The notes under the pieces: model-generated | What the model saw: the letters and a program-made list of their open reading frames with translations, nothing else | What the model was told of the DNA's origin: nothing | Database searches by the model: none | Part shown: positions 46,109 to 58,051 of the stretch, piece after piece | Layout: every line of letters starts with the position of its first letter | How positions within the stretch are numbered: the first letter of the stretch is position 1 | Program-made: the position numbers and the translations under genes | Assembly: GCF_018873765.1 (NCBI RefSeq) | Contig: NC_057926.1 | Span: forward strand, 56,061,378-56,125,377 | DNA length: 64,000 nt | Direction: 5' to 3' | DNA from: Telopea speciosissima | Taxonomy: Eukaryota > Streptophyta > Magnoliopsida > Proteales > Proteaceae

Positions 46109-48233
46109 GTGCTTCATTGTTTGTCCATGTCTTCATCTAATGACTCTATTCCGACTACGGTCTTTGTTGGATCTGTTGAGGAGTCTTCTTCGGGGTCGTC
46201 ATCTCCCGCGGATACTTCTTCTTCCTTGCCTTCCCCTATTGCTAGTGATGGGGAGGAGGAGGCTTCTGGAGGTCCAGCCCCTAGTAGGGGTCGTAAGGCC
46301 TCCAGAGCTTCTACTTTAGTCGGTGACCCTAGGAGCAAGTTGGCTCATATTCCTAGCATCTTGACTTCTTCGGACTTGGCATCACTTCATCGGGAGTACT
46401 ATATACCCTCTGAGGTTGTGCTTCGCATCCCTGGTCCTGATGACCGCGCTTACTCCCATCGAGCGGATTAGGTCTGCCTTTATCGTATCTTCTTCGCCCA
46501 TGGTCGTCGTTTCCCTATCTCCAATTTTATGGAGTTGGTGTTGGAGCACTGGGGTCTCACTCCTAGGCAGGTGTTGCCCAACTCTTGGCATGTCATTCTG
46601 GGCTTCTATGTGTTCTTCGCTCGGATGGACCGTGCCGCCACCGTTCCCCTGTTCTCTTACTTCTATGTGTTGAAGAAGGGGGAAGGGCGGTGTTACCACT
46701 TCGCCCGTCGTCTCCCTAGGGGGTCGCTCATCACGCTCGATCCTCTGGTGGGGATCACCAGCTCGGTGAAGTATTGGAGAGACCGCTTCTTTTTTGCCAT
46801 GATCCCCCGATGTGCCTTGCGATCAACCTGGGAGGTTATTGATGTTAAGGGGGTGAACTACCCTCTTGATTTGAGTGACTTTGAGCGCGACTCCCTCCAA
46901 CGATGTCAGGGATGCGACCCGTTCGACGTCCTCAGCTGGATTCTGAGGCCTTCTTATGCCTTTGGAAGTTGAGTCCTGGTAAGACATTTGGCTTCTTTGG
47001 TATTTGCTTATGTACTTTTCTTCTGTGTACTTGTTGTCTGACTTGTTTTATGTTTCTTGATTGTATGTTGTGGTGTAGTGGATATTCGACCGGATCTTAG
47101 TGTCTTCCACTCGAATCTACGGAAGAGGAGTACTCAAACTATTCCACCTGGGGTTGGTTCTTCTGCTGCTGATCCTCCAGTTCCTGCTTCTTCTCCTTCC
47201 GGGGTCGCTGGGACCAAGCGGAAGGGAGGCCCTAACCCCCTGGCTCGGTGAGGACTGGGCCGCGAGTTATCCTTCTGTGGTTGTCTCATACTGTTGTTGT
47301 TCCTGGATCCTCTGTTCCACCCCCTTCTAGAGGCAAAGGGGTGGTCTCCTCTTCTTCTGACACTGTTGCTGATCCGCCCACCTCCTCTCCTTTAGTGCTA
47401 CCTTGGGATCTTCAGGAGGGAGCGATGTTGACCAGTCGTAGTGTATGCCGAGAGTGGCTGGATATGGGGAGGCTTCCCATTGAGTGTTCGATCCTGCAGG
47501 GGTTTAATGACACCTTCCTGACACAGTCCCTCTACCAGGATCTGGCTTCTGTGATTTGTGCTTCTCACTCTTTTGCTTTTGGTGTTATTATTGTTCTTGT
47601 ACTTGGGATGATTCTTTGTGGCTATGTTGCTTGCAGGTCCAACATCGTGTCACGGAGACGGTGCTTCGCCTGGAGAGCCATGCCTTTTGAGAGATCCAGC
47701 TGAACTGCAAGTTCCAGGGCTTGGAGAAGGGGCTTCAGGGGTATAAGGTTGCCCGAGAGGAGGCCGTGGCACGAGAGAGGAGTGTGGCTGAGGAGCTCAG
47801 GGTGGCGTCTGCTGCAGCGGTTGAGAGCTCATCTAGAGTTCGTGCCCTGGAGGAGGAGCTTCGCGCCTTGAGGAGGAGTCATGAGGTTGAGGTGTCCGAG
47901 GCCGAGGAGCAAGCAGTGGCAGCTTATCAGAAGTCTCCTGAGATCACTGCGTACTTCTACAAGTACAATCAGGAGATATATGATGACGGCATCCAAGAAT
48001 TGGCGGTCCGCATTCTGGAGACGACCCTCGACTATGATTTCTCTGGGTTCCTGGAGGTCACCATGTTGTTGCCTGTGACTGAGGCTGTGGCTCGTGCTTC
48101 TCCGGAGGGCGATGCTGTGGCGATGGAGGAGGGGGTGGTCTTGCCAGAGGAGAGTGTTGCTCGCCTTGCTGAGACTGATATGATGTCCCCCACTGGGTCG
48201 GATGCCGCCCCTCTGTCTGATGCACCTTGAGTT
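46109..48233 (+). pseudogene. Antisense coding region (aORF) of the Tat element
   Basis: This region codes on the strand opposite to gag-pol. An N-terminal Ser/Glu-rich part is followed by a domain with VLEHWGLTPRQVLPNSWHVI, GRCYHFARR and SSVKYWRDRFFF. This resembles the plant putative gypsy-type transposon domain (Transposase_28 type). A Glu/Arg-rich coiled coil and a terminal helix region with SPEITAYFYKY come next. Extra antisense reading frames in this position are known in Tat-lineage elements. Function unknown. It is present in pieces and is treated as part of the fossil; splicing may account for some of the gaps. Confidence 0.7.
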
Positions 48234-48415
48234 GATAGGTGTTTTTTGGATGTTGAACTTTGGATTATGCTCTCTTTTGGATTGTATGTACCTGACTTTT
48301 TTTATCTTCTTCGATGTGGATGTTGCATATATGTGATCTTTGTTGCCTTGATGGCTCTCTTACCTTTGTAATCCTCGGTGGTCTGTAGTCCTTAGTGATG
48401 TTCACGTCTTGGCGG

Positions 48416-48612
48416 TCTACGGACCTTGGTGGCATAACGCCTTGGTGGTCAACGGACCTTGGTAGCCAACGGGCCTTGGTGGCATAACGCCTTGGTGGTC
48501 AACGGACCTTGGTTGCCAACGGGCCTTGCTGGCATAACGCCTTGGTGGCCAACGGGTCTTGGTGGTATAACGCCTTGGTGGTCAATGGACCTTGGTGGCC
48601 AACGGGCCTTGG
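48416..48612. repeat. Satellite-like tandem array inside the element
   Basis: A unit of about 50 bp is repeated three to four times. Each unit is itself made of three 16-17 bp sub-repeats of the form CTTGGTGG-x-x-AACG-x-x. It lies between the integrase end and the antisense region, i.e. in the 3' non-coding part of the element. Confidence 0.85.
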
Positions 48613-49038
48613 TGCGGTGGAAGTAATCCGGTCGAGTAGTAGAAGATGAGTATTTTCGAAACCAACTCTTTACTTCAATAAAAAATTTCAAATTATTCTT
48701 AAAACAATGATGTCATCTATTGCTACTACTACTATTACCACTACCGTTACTATTTTACTATTGTTGTTGGTGGTGCTGCTGCTCTGCTGCAGTTACTTCT
48801 ACTGATTGTACTTCTTCAGGTGTTCTGAGCTCCAGGTACGGTCTACCTTCTTGCCCCCTGGAGTTTTCAAGCGGTATGTCCCTGGACGTATCTGCTTGGA
48901 AACTATGTATGGTCCTTCCCAATTTGCTGATAGCTTCCCTTCTTTTCGCAGCTGCGATGCACTTGCCCTCCTTAGGACTAGGTCCCCCTGGTGAAATAAC
49001 CTCTCTCGCAGCCTGGGGTTGTAGTATTTGGCTGTGCG

Positions 49039-50480
49039 CTACTGGTACGCCACGTTTCTCAAGAGTGCCTTCTCTCGTACCTCATCCAAGAAGTCCAAAT
49101 TTGCTCGCAGTCCATCTATGTATGTCCTTTCATTGAAGTGCAGTACTCTGTGGTATATGGCGAAGACCTCTACCGGTGCCAGTGCCTCTGTGCCATATGC
49201 TAGGCGAAATGGACTTTCCCCTGTGGGTGTTCTTACTGTGGTGCGGTATGCCCATAGGACACTCAGTAGTTCTTCGACCCACTTCCCTTTGGCTCCTTCC
49301 AGTCTTTTCTTTATGCCATCTAGTAGGGTTCGGTTTGTTACCTCCACCTGACCATTGGCATGTGGGTATGCTACCGAAACAGGCCGATAGTCAATGTTGT
49401 AGCTTTGGTAGAAGGCTCTGAACTTGGGGTTGTTGAATTGCTTCCCATTGTCGGAGACTATGATTTTTGGCACACAGAACCTGTAGATGATGTCGTCACG
49501 GACGAACTTCTCCATTTCATTCTCTGTGATCTTGGCCTCTACCCACTTGGTGAAGTAGTCGATGGCGACCACCAAGTACCTGCGGTTGCCTGATGCTGTT
49601 GTGAAGTCCCCCAAGATGTCGACCCCCCACATGGCAAAGGGAATGGGGTTGAGGATCGATGTAAGTTTGGTGGCGGGTAGATGGGGTACTGGGGCGAACA
49701 ATTGACATTGCTCGTAAGCCTTGATGTATTGTATTGCTTCCTCTTGCATTCTCGGCCAGTAGAGTCCTTGTTGAAGGAATTTGTAAGCTAAATGTCGTCC
49801 TCCCATGTGGCTTCCACAGATCCCCTCATGTACTTTTGTTAGGGTATATTGGGCTCCCTTGGGTCCTAGGCACCGAAGCAGTGGTGTTGTGGCCCCCCTC
49901 TTGTACAGTACTCTGTCCAGGACTGTGTACTTTGCAGCTTTCATCCTTATCTTCCTTGCTTCGACCTTGTCTTCTAGTAAGACGTCGTTCTGTAGGTAGT
50001 TGAGTATAGGGTCCATCCAGCTAGGCCCTTCCTCAATTTCGTTGACTTGCTTCTCCTGGTATGTTGGTTCATGCAATATTTCCACGTACACTGCACTGGC
50101 CAAGTTTCTGAGTTCATCATTGGCTAGCCTGGACAGTGCATCGACGGTGGCATTTTTTGCCCTGGGAACTCGAACCATCTCGAACTTCATGAACCCCTCA
50201 ATCAATTCATGAGCACGTGCTAGATATGATGCCATTTGCTCGACCTTCGTCTCATACTCTCCATTCACCTGATTTACCACTAGCTGGGAGTCACTCCGGA
50301 TGGATAGGTGTGTGACTTGAATGGCTTTGGCCACCCAGAGTCCAGCCAGTAGTGCTGCGTACTCTGCTTCATTTTTGGATGCTGGGAAGGCGAACCGGAG
50401 AGCATACTGGATTCAAAATCCTTCAGAGTTGGTGAGTATGAAACCAGCTCCGTTTCCTGTGGTGTTACTCGAACCATCCA
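49039..50480 (-). pseudogene. Second RNase H and integrase region of the Tat element
   Basis: An archaeal-type RNase H starts near 50470 (EMFVDGSSNTTGNGAGF, then SIRSDSQLVVNQVNGEY). It is followed by an integrase with a zinc-binding-like start, WGVDILGDF, DYFTKWVEAK, IIVSDNGKQF and NRTLLDGIKKRLEGAKGKW, and the RLAYGTEALAPVE ending. These are family landmarks of Tat-lineage polyproteins; the region is part of a broken element. Confidence 0.88.
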
Positions 50481-52305
50481 CGAACATCTCCCATGATCCT
50501 CGGTCTTGGTCCTCTGGTTCCTCTGCTTCTACCTCAGTCTCCGGTAGGGTGCATTCGGCGACGAAGTCTGCTAGAGCTTGGCCTTTAATGGCTGTCTTGG
50601 GTTGGTACCTGATGTCGTGTTCGCTCAGTTCAACCGTCCAGGCGATCAACCATCTAGAGATGTCTGGCTTGTACAGTACCTTCTTCAATGGTAAGTTGGT
50701 GAGGACTGTGATGGTATGGGCTTGGAAGTAAGGTCTAAGCTTCTTAGCCGCGATCACCAGTGCATACGCTACCTTCTCAATCCTTGAGTACTTGGTCTTT
50801 GCATCAATCAAGAGATGGCTCACATAATAGATGGGTTTTTATATTTTACCCTCTTCTTTTAGTAGCACTGCGCTCACTGCGACGGGTGTCGCAGCCAAGT
50901 AGATCTGCAACTCTTCGTTGGGTTCTGGGCGCCCAAGCAATGGTGGATTCTCGAGGTACACCTTCAACTCTTCAAACGCTTTTTGACATTCCTCTGTCCA
51001 TGCAAAGTCTTTAGGACTTCGGAGGTTCTTCAATGTCTTGAAGAATGGCAGACACTTGTCTCCCGACCGTGACACGAACCTTGAAAGGGCACCAATCCTT
51101 CCATTCAATCTCTGTGTTTCTCTGACTGTCCGAGGTGGTGCCATCTCTTGGATGGCCTTGATCTTGGATGGGTTGGCTTCTATTCCCCGTACTGAGACCA
51201 TAAACCCCAAGAATTTTCCTGACGTCACCCCAAAGGCGCACTTCGTAGGGTTTAACTTCATCTGGTTCCTTCTCAGTACGGCGAACACTTCTTTCAGGTC
51301 GGTCAGGTGTTGGTGGGCTTGGATGCTTTTCACGAGCATGTCATCTACGTACACCTCCATATTGCGCCCAATCTGTTCTTCGAACATCTTGTTGACCATC
51401 CTCTGGTGGGTGGCCCCTGCATTCTTCAATCCGAATGACATGACATGATAGCAATAGTTCTCCTTATTCGTTCGGAAGGCGGTGTAAGACTCGTCATCCT
51501 CATGCATGAGGATCTGATTATAGCCAGAATAGGTGTCCATGAAACTCAGCATTTCATGTCCGACGGTGGCATCGATCAGCAGATCGATCCTGGGTAGTGG
51601 GTACTCGTCTTTTGGGCATGCCTTGCTCAAGTCAGTGTAGTCGACGCACATTCTCCACTTCCCATTAGGCTTGGGTACCATGACCACGTTCGCGAGCTAG
51701 GTAGGGAACTCTTCCCTGATGAACCCTGCTCGGCTCAACTTCTCGACCGCTTCTTTGATGGCTGCCTGTCGATCGAGGGTGAAATTTCTTCTCTTTTGCT
51801 GGACGGGCTTTCTAGTTGGGTCTACATGCAACCTGTGCTCTGCTATGGATCTAGGTATGCCTAGCATGTCTGCAGTTGACCATGCGAAGACATCCATATT
51901 AGTCTGGAGGAGGTGCCCCAGCTCTTCTTTCTGTTCATCACTCAATAATGAGCCAACCTGTACGACCTTGGAAGGGTCGTCTTTGCTGAGTGGCCAGGCG
52001 ATGATGTCCTCCACTAGTCTTCTTCTTTTTTCTGTCAGTTCATCTCTCTGGTCACTGACCAGGTTCTCTATGCATAGTGCCATCCCTCGTGTGTTGCCAT
52101 TGTTCTTCTTCACGAAGGTGGCATAGCAGTCTCTGGCCTTCTTCTGATTACCTCGAACTTCCCCCACTCCGTTGTCAGTGGGGAACTTCATCTTCAGGTG
52201 GAGTGGAGACACCACACCTCTAAGGGCTATTAGGGAAGGTCGCCCTAGGAGGCCATTGAACGACACCACGGACCTAACGACCATAAAGTTTACCATGATA
52301 GTCAC
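50413..52305 (-). pseudogene. Reverse transcriptase and first RNase H region of the Tat element
   Basis: RT landmarks MVMVPKPNGKWRMCVDYTDL, MDTYSGYNQI, SFGLKNAGATHQRMV and the catalytic-box YVDDMLVKS are seen. They are followed by connection and RNase H parts (SHLLIDAKTKYSRIEK, YFQAHTITVLTN). Part of a broken polyprotein. Confidence 0.9.
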
Positions 52306-52674
52306 CTATTGAGGGTGCTCTCCAAAGGTGACGGGTAGCTTTATAGTGCTTCTGATGGAGGCTGTGGCGCCTGAGAATCCATGGACGTAGGTGGGCTCTG
52401 GCTTGAGTTGATCGTCTCTGAATCTGAACTTGCGGTAGGCTTCCAGTGAGAGTACATCCACGGACGCCCCTATGTCTATCAGCATCCTGTGCACGGGTCG
52501 GTTGGCTATCTCCACCTGTACTACTAAGGCATCCTCATGTGGAAAGCTCACAGCTTCCAAGTCATCATTCAAGAAGGAGATCATCGTCTCGATCTTGGCC
52601 ATCTTGCTTGGCTTCTCTGCTACTCCTGGCATGGGCTTTGGCCTTCCTGGTTGATTCTTGCCCCGGTCCTCCAA
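52306..52674 (-). pseudogene. Aspartic protease region of the Tat element
   Basis: It contains a retropepsin-like block with MLIDIGASVDVLSLEAYRK, upstream of the RT and downstream of gag, the expected order. Part of a broken polyprotein. Confidence 0.75.
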
Positions 52675-52749
52675 GTATGGTGAGGATGGGGGCTCCCTTG
52701 GTACCGCTGGGTTCTGCTACATCTCTTCTTTCATCAGTGTGGTCTCTCT

Positions 52750-54227
52750 CTCTATCTTGGTCCGCTCTTCTTTCTTCCCTCCTTGCTTCTCTTTCTGGTC
52801 ACGTCCTCGATCTCCTCAGCCCGAACGACCATCACGTACTTGTTCAAGCTCCCTGCTTTCACAAGGCCCTCTATCTCCCTCTTCAGTTGGTAGCAATCTT
52901 TCGTGTCATGCCCATAGTCTTTGTGGAAGAGACAGTACTTGTTGGGATTGCGCTTCTCAGGTAAAGCTAACATGGGTCATGGCCATCGAATTAGGTCACG
53001 GTCCTGGATCTGCATAAGGATTTGGGACCTGGTGGTGTTCAGCGGTGTGAACTCTGGACTCCCTGCTCTCTTACTCCTCTTTAGACAATGGTCACTTCTT
53101 CCTGTTGGGCGATCGCCCTTGACCGTGGTCTTCTTTTGCTTGATGCTGCTCTGGAAGCGGGTCATAAACTGTTCGCATAGTTTTGCAAATGACCCAATCG
53201 ATCGTGGTCGTAGTCTGGAGAACCATGAGGTCGCCGCACCCTTGAGGGATGCAGGGAATGCTCGACAGGATACCACGTCCGATCCACCATATAGCATCAT
53301 CATGCCATTGAAATAGTTGATGTGGTCATTAGGGTCGGTGGCACCACTTTAGAGTTCAAAGGTGGGTAGCCTAAACCTGGATGGGAGTGAGGCTGACATA
53401 ATCTCTTATGAGAAGGGGTGTTGTCCAGGGATTGAGTGTGTCTCACCCTTGGTCTGCTTCTTCAACCCTTCCAGCTTCTCGTCCAACTCTCGGAGTCTCT
53501 TGTCTAGCTCTTCATCCCGTATTTACCCTTCACGTCTGACTAGTAGTTTGCTGGGAGCTCGTTCGCATCCTCTCCTAGAAGTCCCCTCTGATCTCGACTG
53601 TTGGCGAGATGGTGAAGGGTCGCATCGTGATGAATCTTGTCTTGATCGCGAGGGGCTTGCTTCACGGTAAGTCTGGCTTTGCTCTGGGGCATAGCTTCCT
53701 CCTAGTCGACCATCAAACACCGACCTCTGGATGGACCCTTCAGGATTAGGTACCAATGATCGGTGTGATGGTGTTCTCCCCTAATTTGACCGTGCTGGAG
53801 GATCCGTCGATCTCCCCCTAGGTTGGGAAGGCTCTCCCCGCTGCCTGGTATGCTTCTCTGATCGGTCACCCCTGGGAGGGGTCCTCCTGGGGCTCTGTTC
53901 CCGTCGAGGATTCGTCCTATGACGGTGTGATGTCGCACGCTGTCTCAGGTAGTCACAGAAGAGTCGTTGATCCTCAAGGATCTGTCGCTGTAGGTCATTG
54001 ATCTGACCCATAGTTGCTGGGGCATTGGAGTCCGGTACCACCTCCACCACCACTTCATTGTTGGGTTCGACCATCGCAACTTGATCATCATCCGGGATCT
54101 CCCTCTCCAGAGAGACATGGTCCTGGTTATTGACTCTGTGACATGAGCTCTCTGGAGGAGGTGATCCATTCCCCTCCCTCGGGGCATTGTTGGTGGAGGG
54201 AGCGGTCTTCTTGCCTCGCGGTGACAT
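52750..54227 (-). pseudogene. gag region of the Tat element
   Basis: An N-terminal part starting MSPRGKKTAPS is rich in Pro and Arg. Further on are capsid-type landmarks (SLKGAATSWFSRL, SFAKLCEQFMTRF) and a [18 protein letters not shown] zinc-knuckle-like box. The region is broken, as is the element as a whole. Confidence 0.85.
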
Positions 54228-54275
54228 GATTGAACAGATATGGAAACTAGCTAGTAAAGGTGATGGCTAGCGTCG

Positions 54276-54293
54276 TTCCCACAGACGGTGCCA
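54276..54293 (-). other. Primer-binding site of the Tat element
   Basis: On the - strand TGGCACCGTCTGTGGGAA lies three bases inside the 5' LTR and resembles the TGGCGCCGTCTGTGGGAA-type primer site seen in Tat-lineage elements. The tRNA was not assigned. Confidence 0.8.
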
Positions 54294-54296
54294 ATC

Positions 54297-55107
54297 TGTT
54301 GCGTCAAGAAATTGCTCAACGGTCCTTCGAGTGTCGTAACCTGTAAAAGACCCTGGGTGACAAAGGAGAACCAGTGTGGTTCCGGCCTAGGACTCTCCAA
54401 TGCTTAAGTTAGATCTCTCTGAACAAACAGATGAATAGTAGTATTCAATATGAGTTAAGATGTCCCCTGATGGGGCTGTGTACCTTGCCTTTTATAGTAC
54501 AGTATGGCGGTATGGAGAGTCCCAGTTGATGTAGAGTGTTTGCCGTAGGTGATAGAGTCCCTGAGTAGCAGGGTACCTCTTTGATAGGCTGTCTCCCATG
54601 AGACGTGGTGTCACGATAGACTTGGTAGTCGTCTTCCTGTAAGACGTAGTGTCCTTGATAGACTTGGCATCCTTGGTGGATAGACCTCATCTACGTGGTA
54701 GATGAGGTTCCTAGTAAATGAGTCCGTTCAGACTACGTGACTCGATAGGCGGTGGCCCAGAGTCCTTGGTGATGCGATCTGTGTCTTGTTGATGGCGATG
54801 ATGACTGCCGTGTTCAAGGGAGACTGTGCCCGGTGATGACATGTTTAGGAATCCGTGCCCCGGGGTCTTCATCCAAGGGGGTTGGTGCCCAAGGAGATCC
54901 ACGCCCCAAGGGGGTTGGCGCCCAGGGAGGTCCATGCCCCCAAGGGGGTTGGCGCCCAACGGTGGCCGCGCCCGATGGGGTTCGCTCCCTTGGGTGTTGG
55001 TGGTCGGTGCCTATGGTTGGTCCTTCGCTGGCCCTGTTTTGGCTCCCTTCCTTGGACTGGGACTCGTGGTGACCTCTGATTGGTTGGAGTGAATTTGGGG
55101 TTCATCA
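54297..55107 (-). repeat. 5' LTR of the Tat element (right in window), 811 bp
   Basis: It matches 44238-45016 throughout. The extra 32 bp are explained by one more copy of the tandem GGCGCCCA-type unit near 54880-54960. Confidence 0.93.
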
Positions 55108-55330
55108 ACTGGTTTAAAATCAGGCTGTAATGGGCCATAAGGAAAATTGAATCAAATCATGCCTGATGTCAAACCAATAATAATCCGATAAGAGGAAATC
55201 GAAATGAATTGAATCCAAATCAAACCAAGATTGTAATCAAACGACAATCGAACCTTCTCTTAACGGACCGGCTAAACTGGTTTAGTTGATCGAAAATCAG
55301 ACCAAATTGACCATTTGACACCCCTAGTCC
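55108..55330. repeat. AACCGAA-rich repeat, right part
   Basis: Continues the host repeat after the target duplication ACTGG. It is rich in ATCGAAATGAATTGAATCC-like sequence and ends TTTGACACCCCTAG. Confidence 0.45.
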
Positions 55331-56439
55331 AAACATTCAAAGTAGGAGAAAGAACATAATAAAAAAAAACCCATGTTAGAGAGAAATTGCACACTCGCGT
55401 TGTGGGGAAGTTTTTCCCATAATGTACATAGGGGATTGTCCGAATGACACCTCCATAGATCTATTTGGAACACATAATCTTGATTGCCCCTTATTCTTAT
55501 TCCCAAAAATTTATAAATAAATAAAAAAAGAGAAAGTTTCTAAAATAATTTATAAGTTTATTCAATATTAGGGAAAAAGAAATTTGTCCGAGAGTGTAGC
55601 CTACGCCAGCACTACCATCATTCTATCTCTCTCCTCTCAATATGAAAAGACACATCTGCCCCCTTATTTTGAGGAGGACAGAGATAGACACATGGGCCAC
55701 AAAAAAACTACTTCCCTTATTATTATATCATTGTCAAGATGTATCACTGTCTTGGACACTATTTAACATACATGTGAAATGTAGAGTTTTACTTACCTTT
55801 ATTAAAAAAAAGATAAAAGGCAAAAAAAACAAGGTTACAAATTATCTAACATCTTAAGGGAACCTAAGATTGGGTTACGTCTAGGCTAAGTTAAGGGGAT
55901 CTAGGGTTCAAACCTAACTTAGCCTAGTCCGGTCGAGAGCACTGCTAATCACCACAACTATTCTATGAATAGGTCTATCAAACATAAATATCTCTAGATT
56001 GGACTAATCAAAGAACTTTCTACTGTGATATTTTAATAAGATAATAACAGAAAAATTAAGACAAAAATACAATTATGACAAAGAATTGGTGCAACTAATA
56101 TACTAAGAAACTAATTAACATTTGCTTAGGATTGGAGTTTTTTTTAATAATCTTTTGTACTTTGAAATGTCTCGTCTCCTTCATAGGACTTATATGACAA
56201 ATTTTATATTAGATATTTTATGCCTTGTTTTCTTAATTTATTTTTAGTAACACATTCACTAGAAAAATAAGAGATACATTTTTTTATAGAGGGTCTCCAC
56301 TTCAATTTTTTCTTTTTATCAATATATGCAACACTTTATTTTAAAAAACGAAAAAAATTCTTTTGAATTAAAAAAACTTAAGAAAATAGAAGCATTTATT
56401 TTTGTTTGTCGTGGAACACTTTTGGATCTCAATAGCAAT
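55331..56439. other. AT-rich spacer without recognised gene
   Basis: Very AT-rich, with A and T runs. No coding segment, RNA gene or named repeat was recognised. Confidence 0.5.
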
Positions 56440-57551
56440 ATAGTTCTTTTATTCATAAATTCAAAATTGTTACTTTAGCATTATTGACAAAGACTAAATC
56501 CCAAATGTTAATTCTCATCATGCACTTCCCTTGTCCTCATTTCTCTAAGAAAAAAAATCCTTGACCCAAAAGAGGCCGGTAACCACATCTAATTAAAGAT
56601 ACCATATTGTATCCCAAAGTGAGATGAGAATCTTGCTGCATTCTAGGTCAATTTTGCATTCTCGGACAATAGGGGAAATGACCTCTCCGCCCCCATGAAA
56701 GGCAGAAATCCCACTCCCGTAATCTTGGTCTCTATCAAAAAAATAAAAATAAAAAATTGTTGTACTCTTTCACTTTCTACCTCAATAACCAAAAAAATAT
56801 TTTATTCATTTATTCAAAATTGTTACTTCAAAATAATTGACGAATACAAGTTTCCAAATGTTAATTCTCATCGTGCACATCTCAACCTTGTTCCCCTCTC
56901 CCTGAAAAAATCATTAACCTAAAAGTAGTAACTGCATTTGTCCTTGATGCCCAATTTCGTCGGAACCAATTAAAGATATCTTATCGTATCCCAGAGTGAG
57001 ATGGGAGTCTCACAGAAAAGAATGAAAACACAAAGAGTCTCGTAGGGGCTGAAATGGGGATAGGTCAATCCGTTGATCCTCCAATACCCGGTCCGATCCA
57101 AAATACCATCTCATGATCGATTAGGTATCTACATCGGCTAGTGCCAATACCAATCCAAAATCGAGCTATCTGAGACCAATACCCAAAACCATGCTCCCAA
57201 GCTTTAACGTGAAGAGATTAAGATTTTTTGGCATTCTTTATCAAAAAAAAAAAGAAGATTTTTTTGCATTGGGTGGTATAAAATTACAAATTATTTATGA
57301 TATCTCATAAATTTTATATGTTTGTCCTTTGAGGTTTGGCGGTTCATGCACATCTTTGGCATCTCTTAATAAATAGAAAAAAATATTATTTATTTATTAT
57401 TATCAATTAATTTGAAATTCCATACAAAAGCCCTCAGATGGTGGGCTGGAATAGAACAAAAGAAATTCAACCATGGACTTCCGTCGTTGACTTTTCCTTG
57501 TCTTTCATAGTAACAGTCATTGCCAGGAGCCGCTTGCACCGTACAATCCTC

Positions 57552-57925
57552 TCAAGGGTCCCACATTTCAGTCCCAACAGATTTTCCATTACACTCCACG
57601 ACGCACTGTTTGTTCACACAAGCAAGGTCACAATCCGGAGGAACAGATTTTCCTACGCAGTCCTTAACGCTCGTACATCCAAGTTGCTTCCACCATGGTC
57701 TCTGTATGTGCAAAATAGTACAAAAAACAAGATTTTTAAGAAAATCCAAGGGCAAAACTGTCTGATACAAGTCGATTCATGTCTATTTATATCCGTATCG
57801 TATCAATTTTAAAGGTAACCAATACCAATCTAATATCATGCACGAGCGAGCAAAAAAGAGAGAGAGAGAGAGGACTAACCAGTTGCAATAACCAAGAAGA
57901 GTAGAAAGAAAACCACCTTCTTCAT
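57552..57925 (-). pseudogene. Small secreted cysteine-rich peptide gene, copy 1 (probably broken)
   Basis: A signal exon (57925-57880, MKKVVFFLLFLVIAT) and a cysteine exon (from 57701) mirror copy 2. The cysteine frame reads GCTSVKDCVGKSVPPDCDL, then ACVNKQCVVECNGK, with spacing C-x5-C-x8-C-x3-C-x4-C-x3-C. It is followed by DNA homologous to the cysteine core of copy 2 (EDCTVQAAP-like), so this copy once held two cysteine units. With the splice sites used by copy 2, the signal exon phase does not lead into the cysteine frame and the chain would stop after about a dozen residues. A TATA box sits at 58030-58040. Probably a defensin-like or NCR-like family; the precise class is not recognised. 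Confidence 0.6.
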
Positions 57926-58029
57926 AGCTTTAGTATATGGAAGAGCTGCAATTGAGTTTTCTCTAAAAACTTAAGATTTGATCACCGGATAAAATGTAGT
58001 TCTTTTGGGACATTTGGATTGTAGCCTAG

Positions 58030-58040
58030 CTATATTTATA
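58030..58040 (-). promoter_or_regulatory. TATA box of peptide gene copy 1
   Basis: TATAAATATAG on the - strand, 105 bp upstream of the ATG. It is conserved with the TATA box of copy 2, along with the TTCTTTTGGGA block between TATA and ATG. Confidence 0.6.
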
Positions 58041-58051
58041 AGGGAAGAAAT

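Larger units (their letters stand above)
44238..55107 (-). mobile_element. Ty3/gypsy Tat-lineage LTR retrotransposon, broken, 10.9 kb
   Basis: The element has two LTRs (44238-45016 and 54297-55107) beginning TG and ending CA, and perfect 5-bp target duplications ACTGG (44233-44237 and 55108-55112). It has a primer-binding site next to the right LTR and a purine tract next to the left one, so it reads on the - strand. Order: gag, protease, reverse transcriptase with RNase H, a second archaeal-type RNase H, integrase, a repeat-rich region, then a region coding on the opposite strand. Dual RNase H and the extra antisense region point to the Tat lineage. Gag-pol is broken, with roughly half a dozen breaks. 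About 45 differences between the LTRs over about 770 bp (by eye) suggest insertion perhaps 2-4 million years ago under common plant rates. It inserted into an AACCGAA-rich repeat. Confidence 0.93.

Noticed and set aside
48416-48612. Tandem array as a CRISPR
   Set aside because: Units are contiguous and diverged with no spacers, and lie inside a plant retrotransposon.
57438-57812. A 124-codon + strand frame over the cysteine-rich gene
   Set aside because: The - strand carries the signal peptide, splice sites and cysteine pattern shared with its paralogue; the + frame has none.
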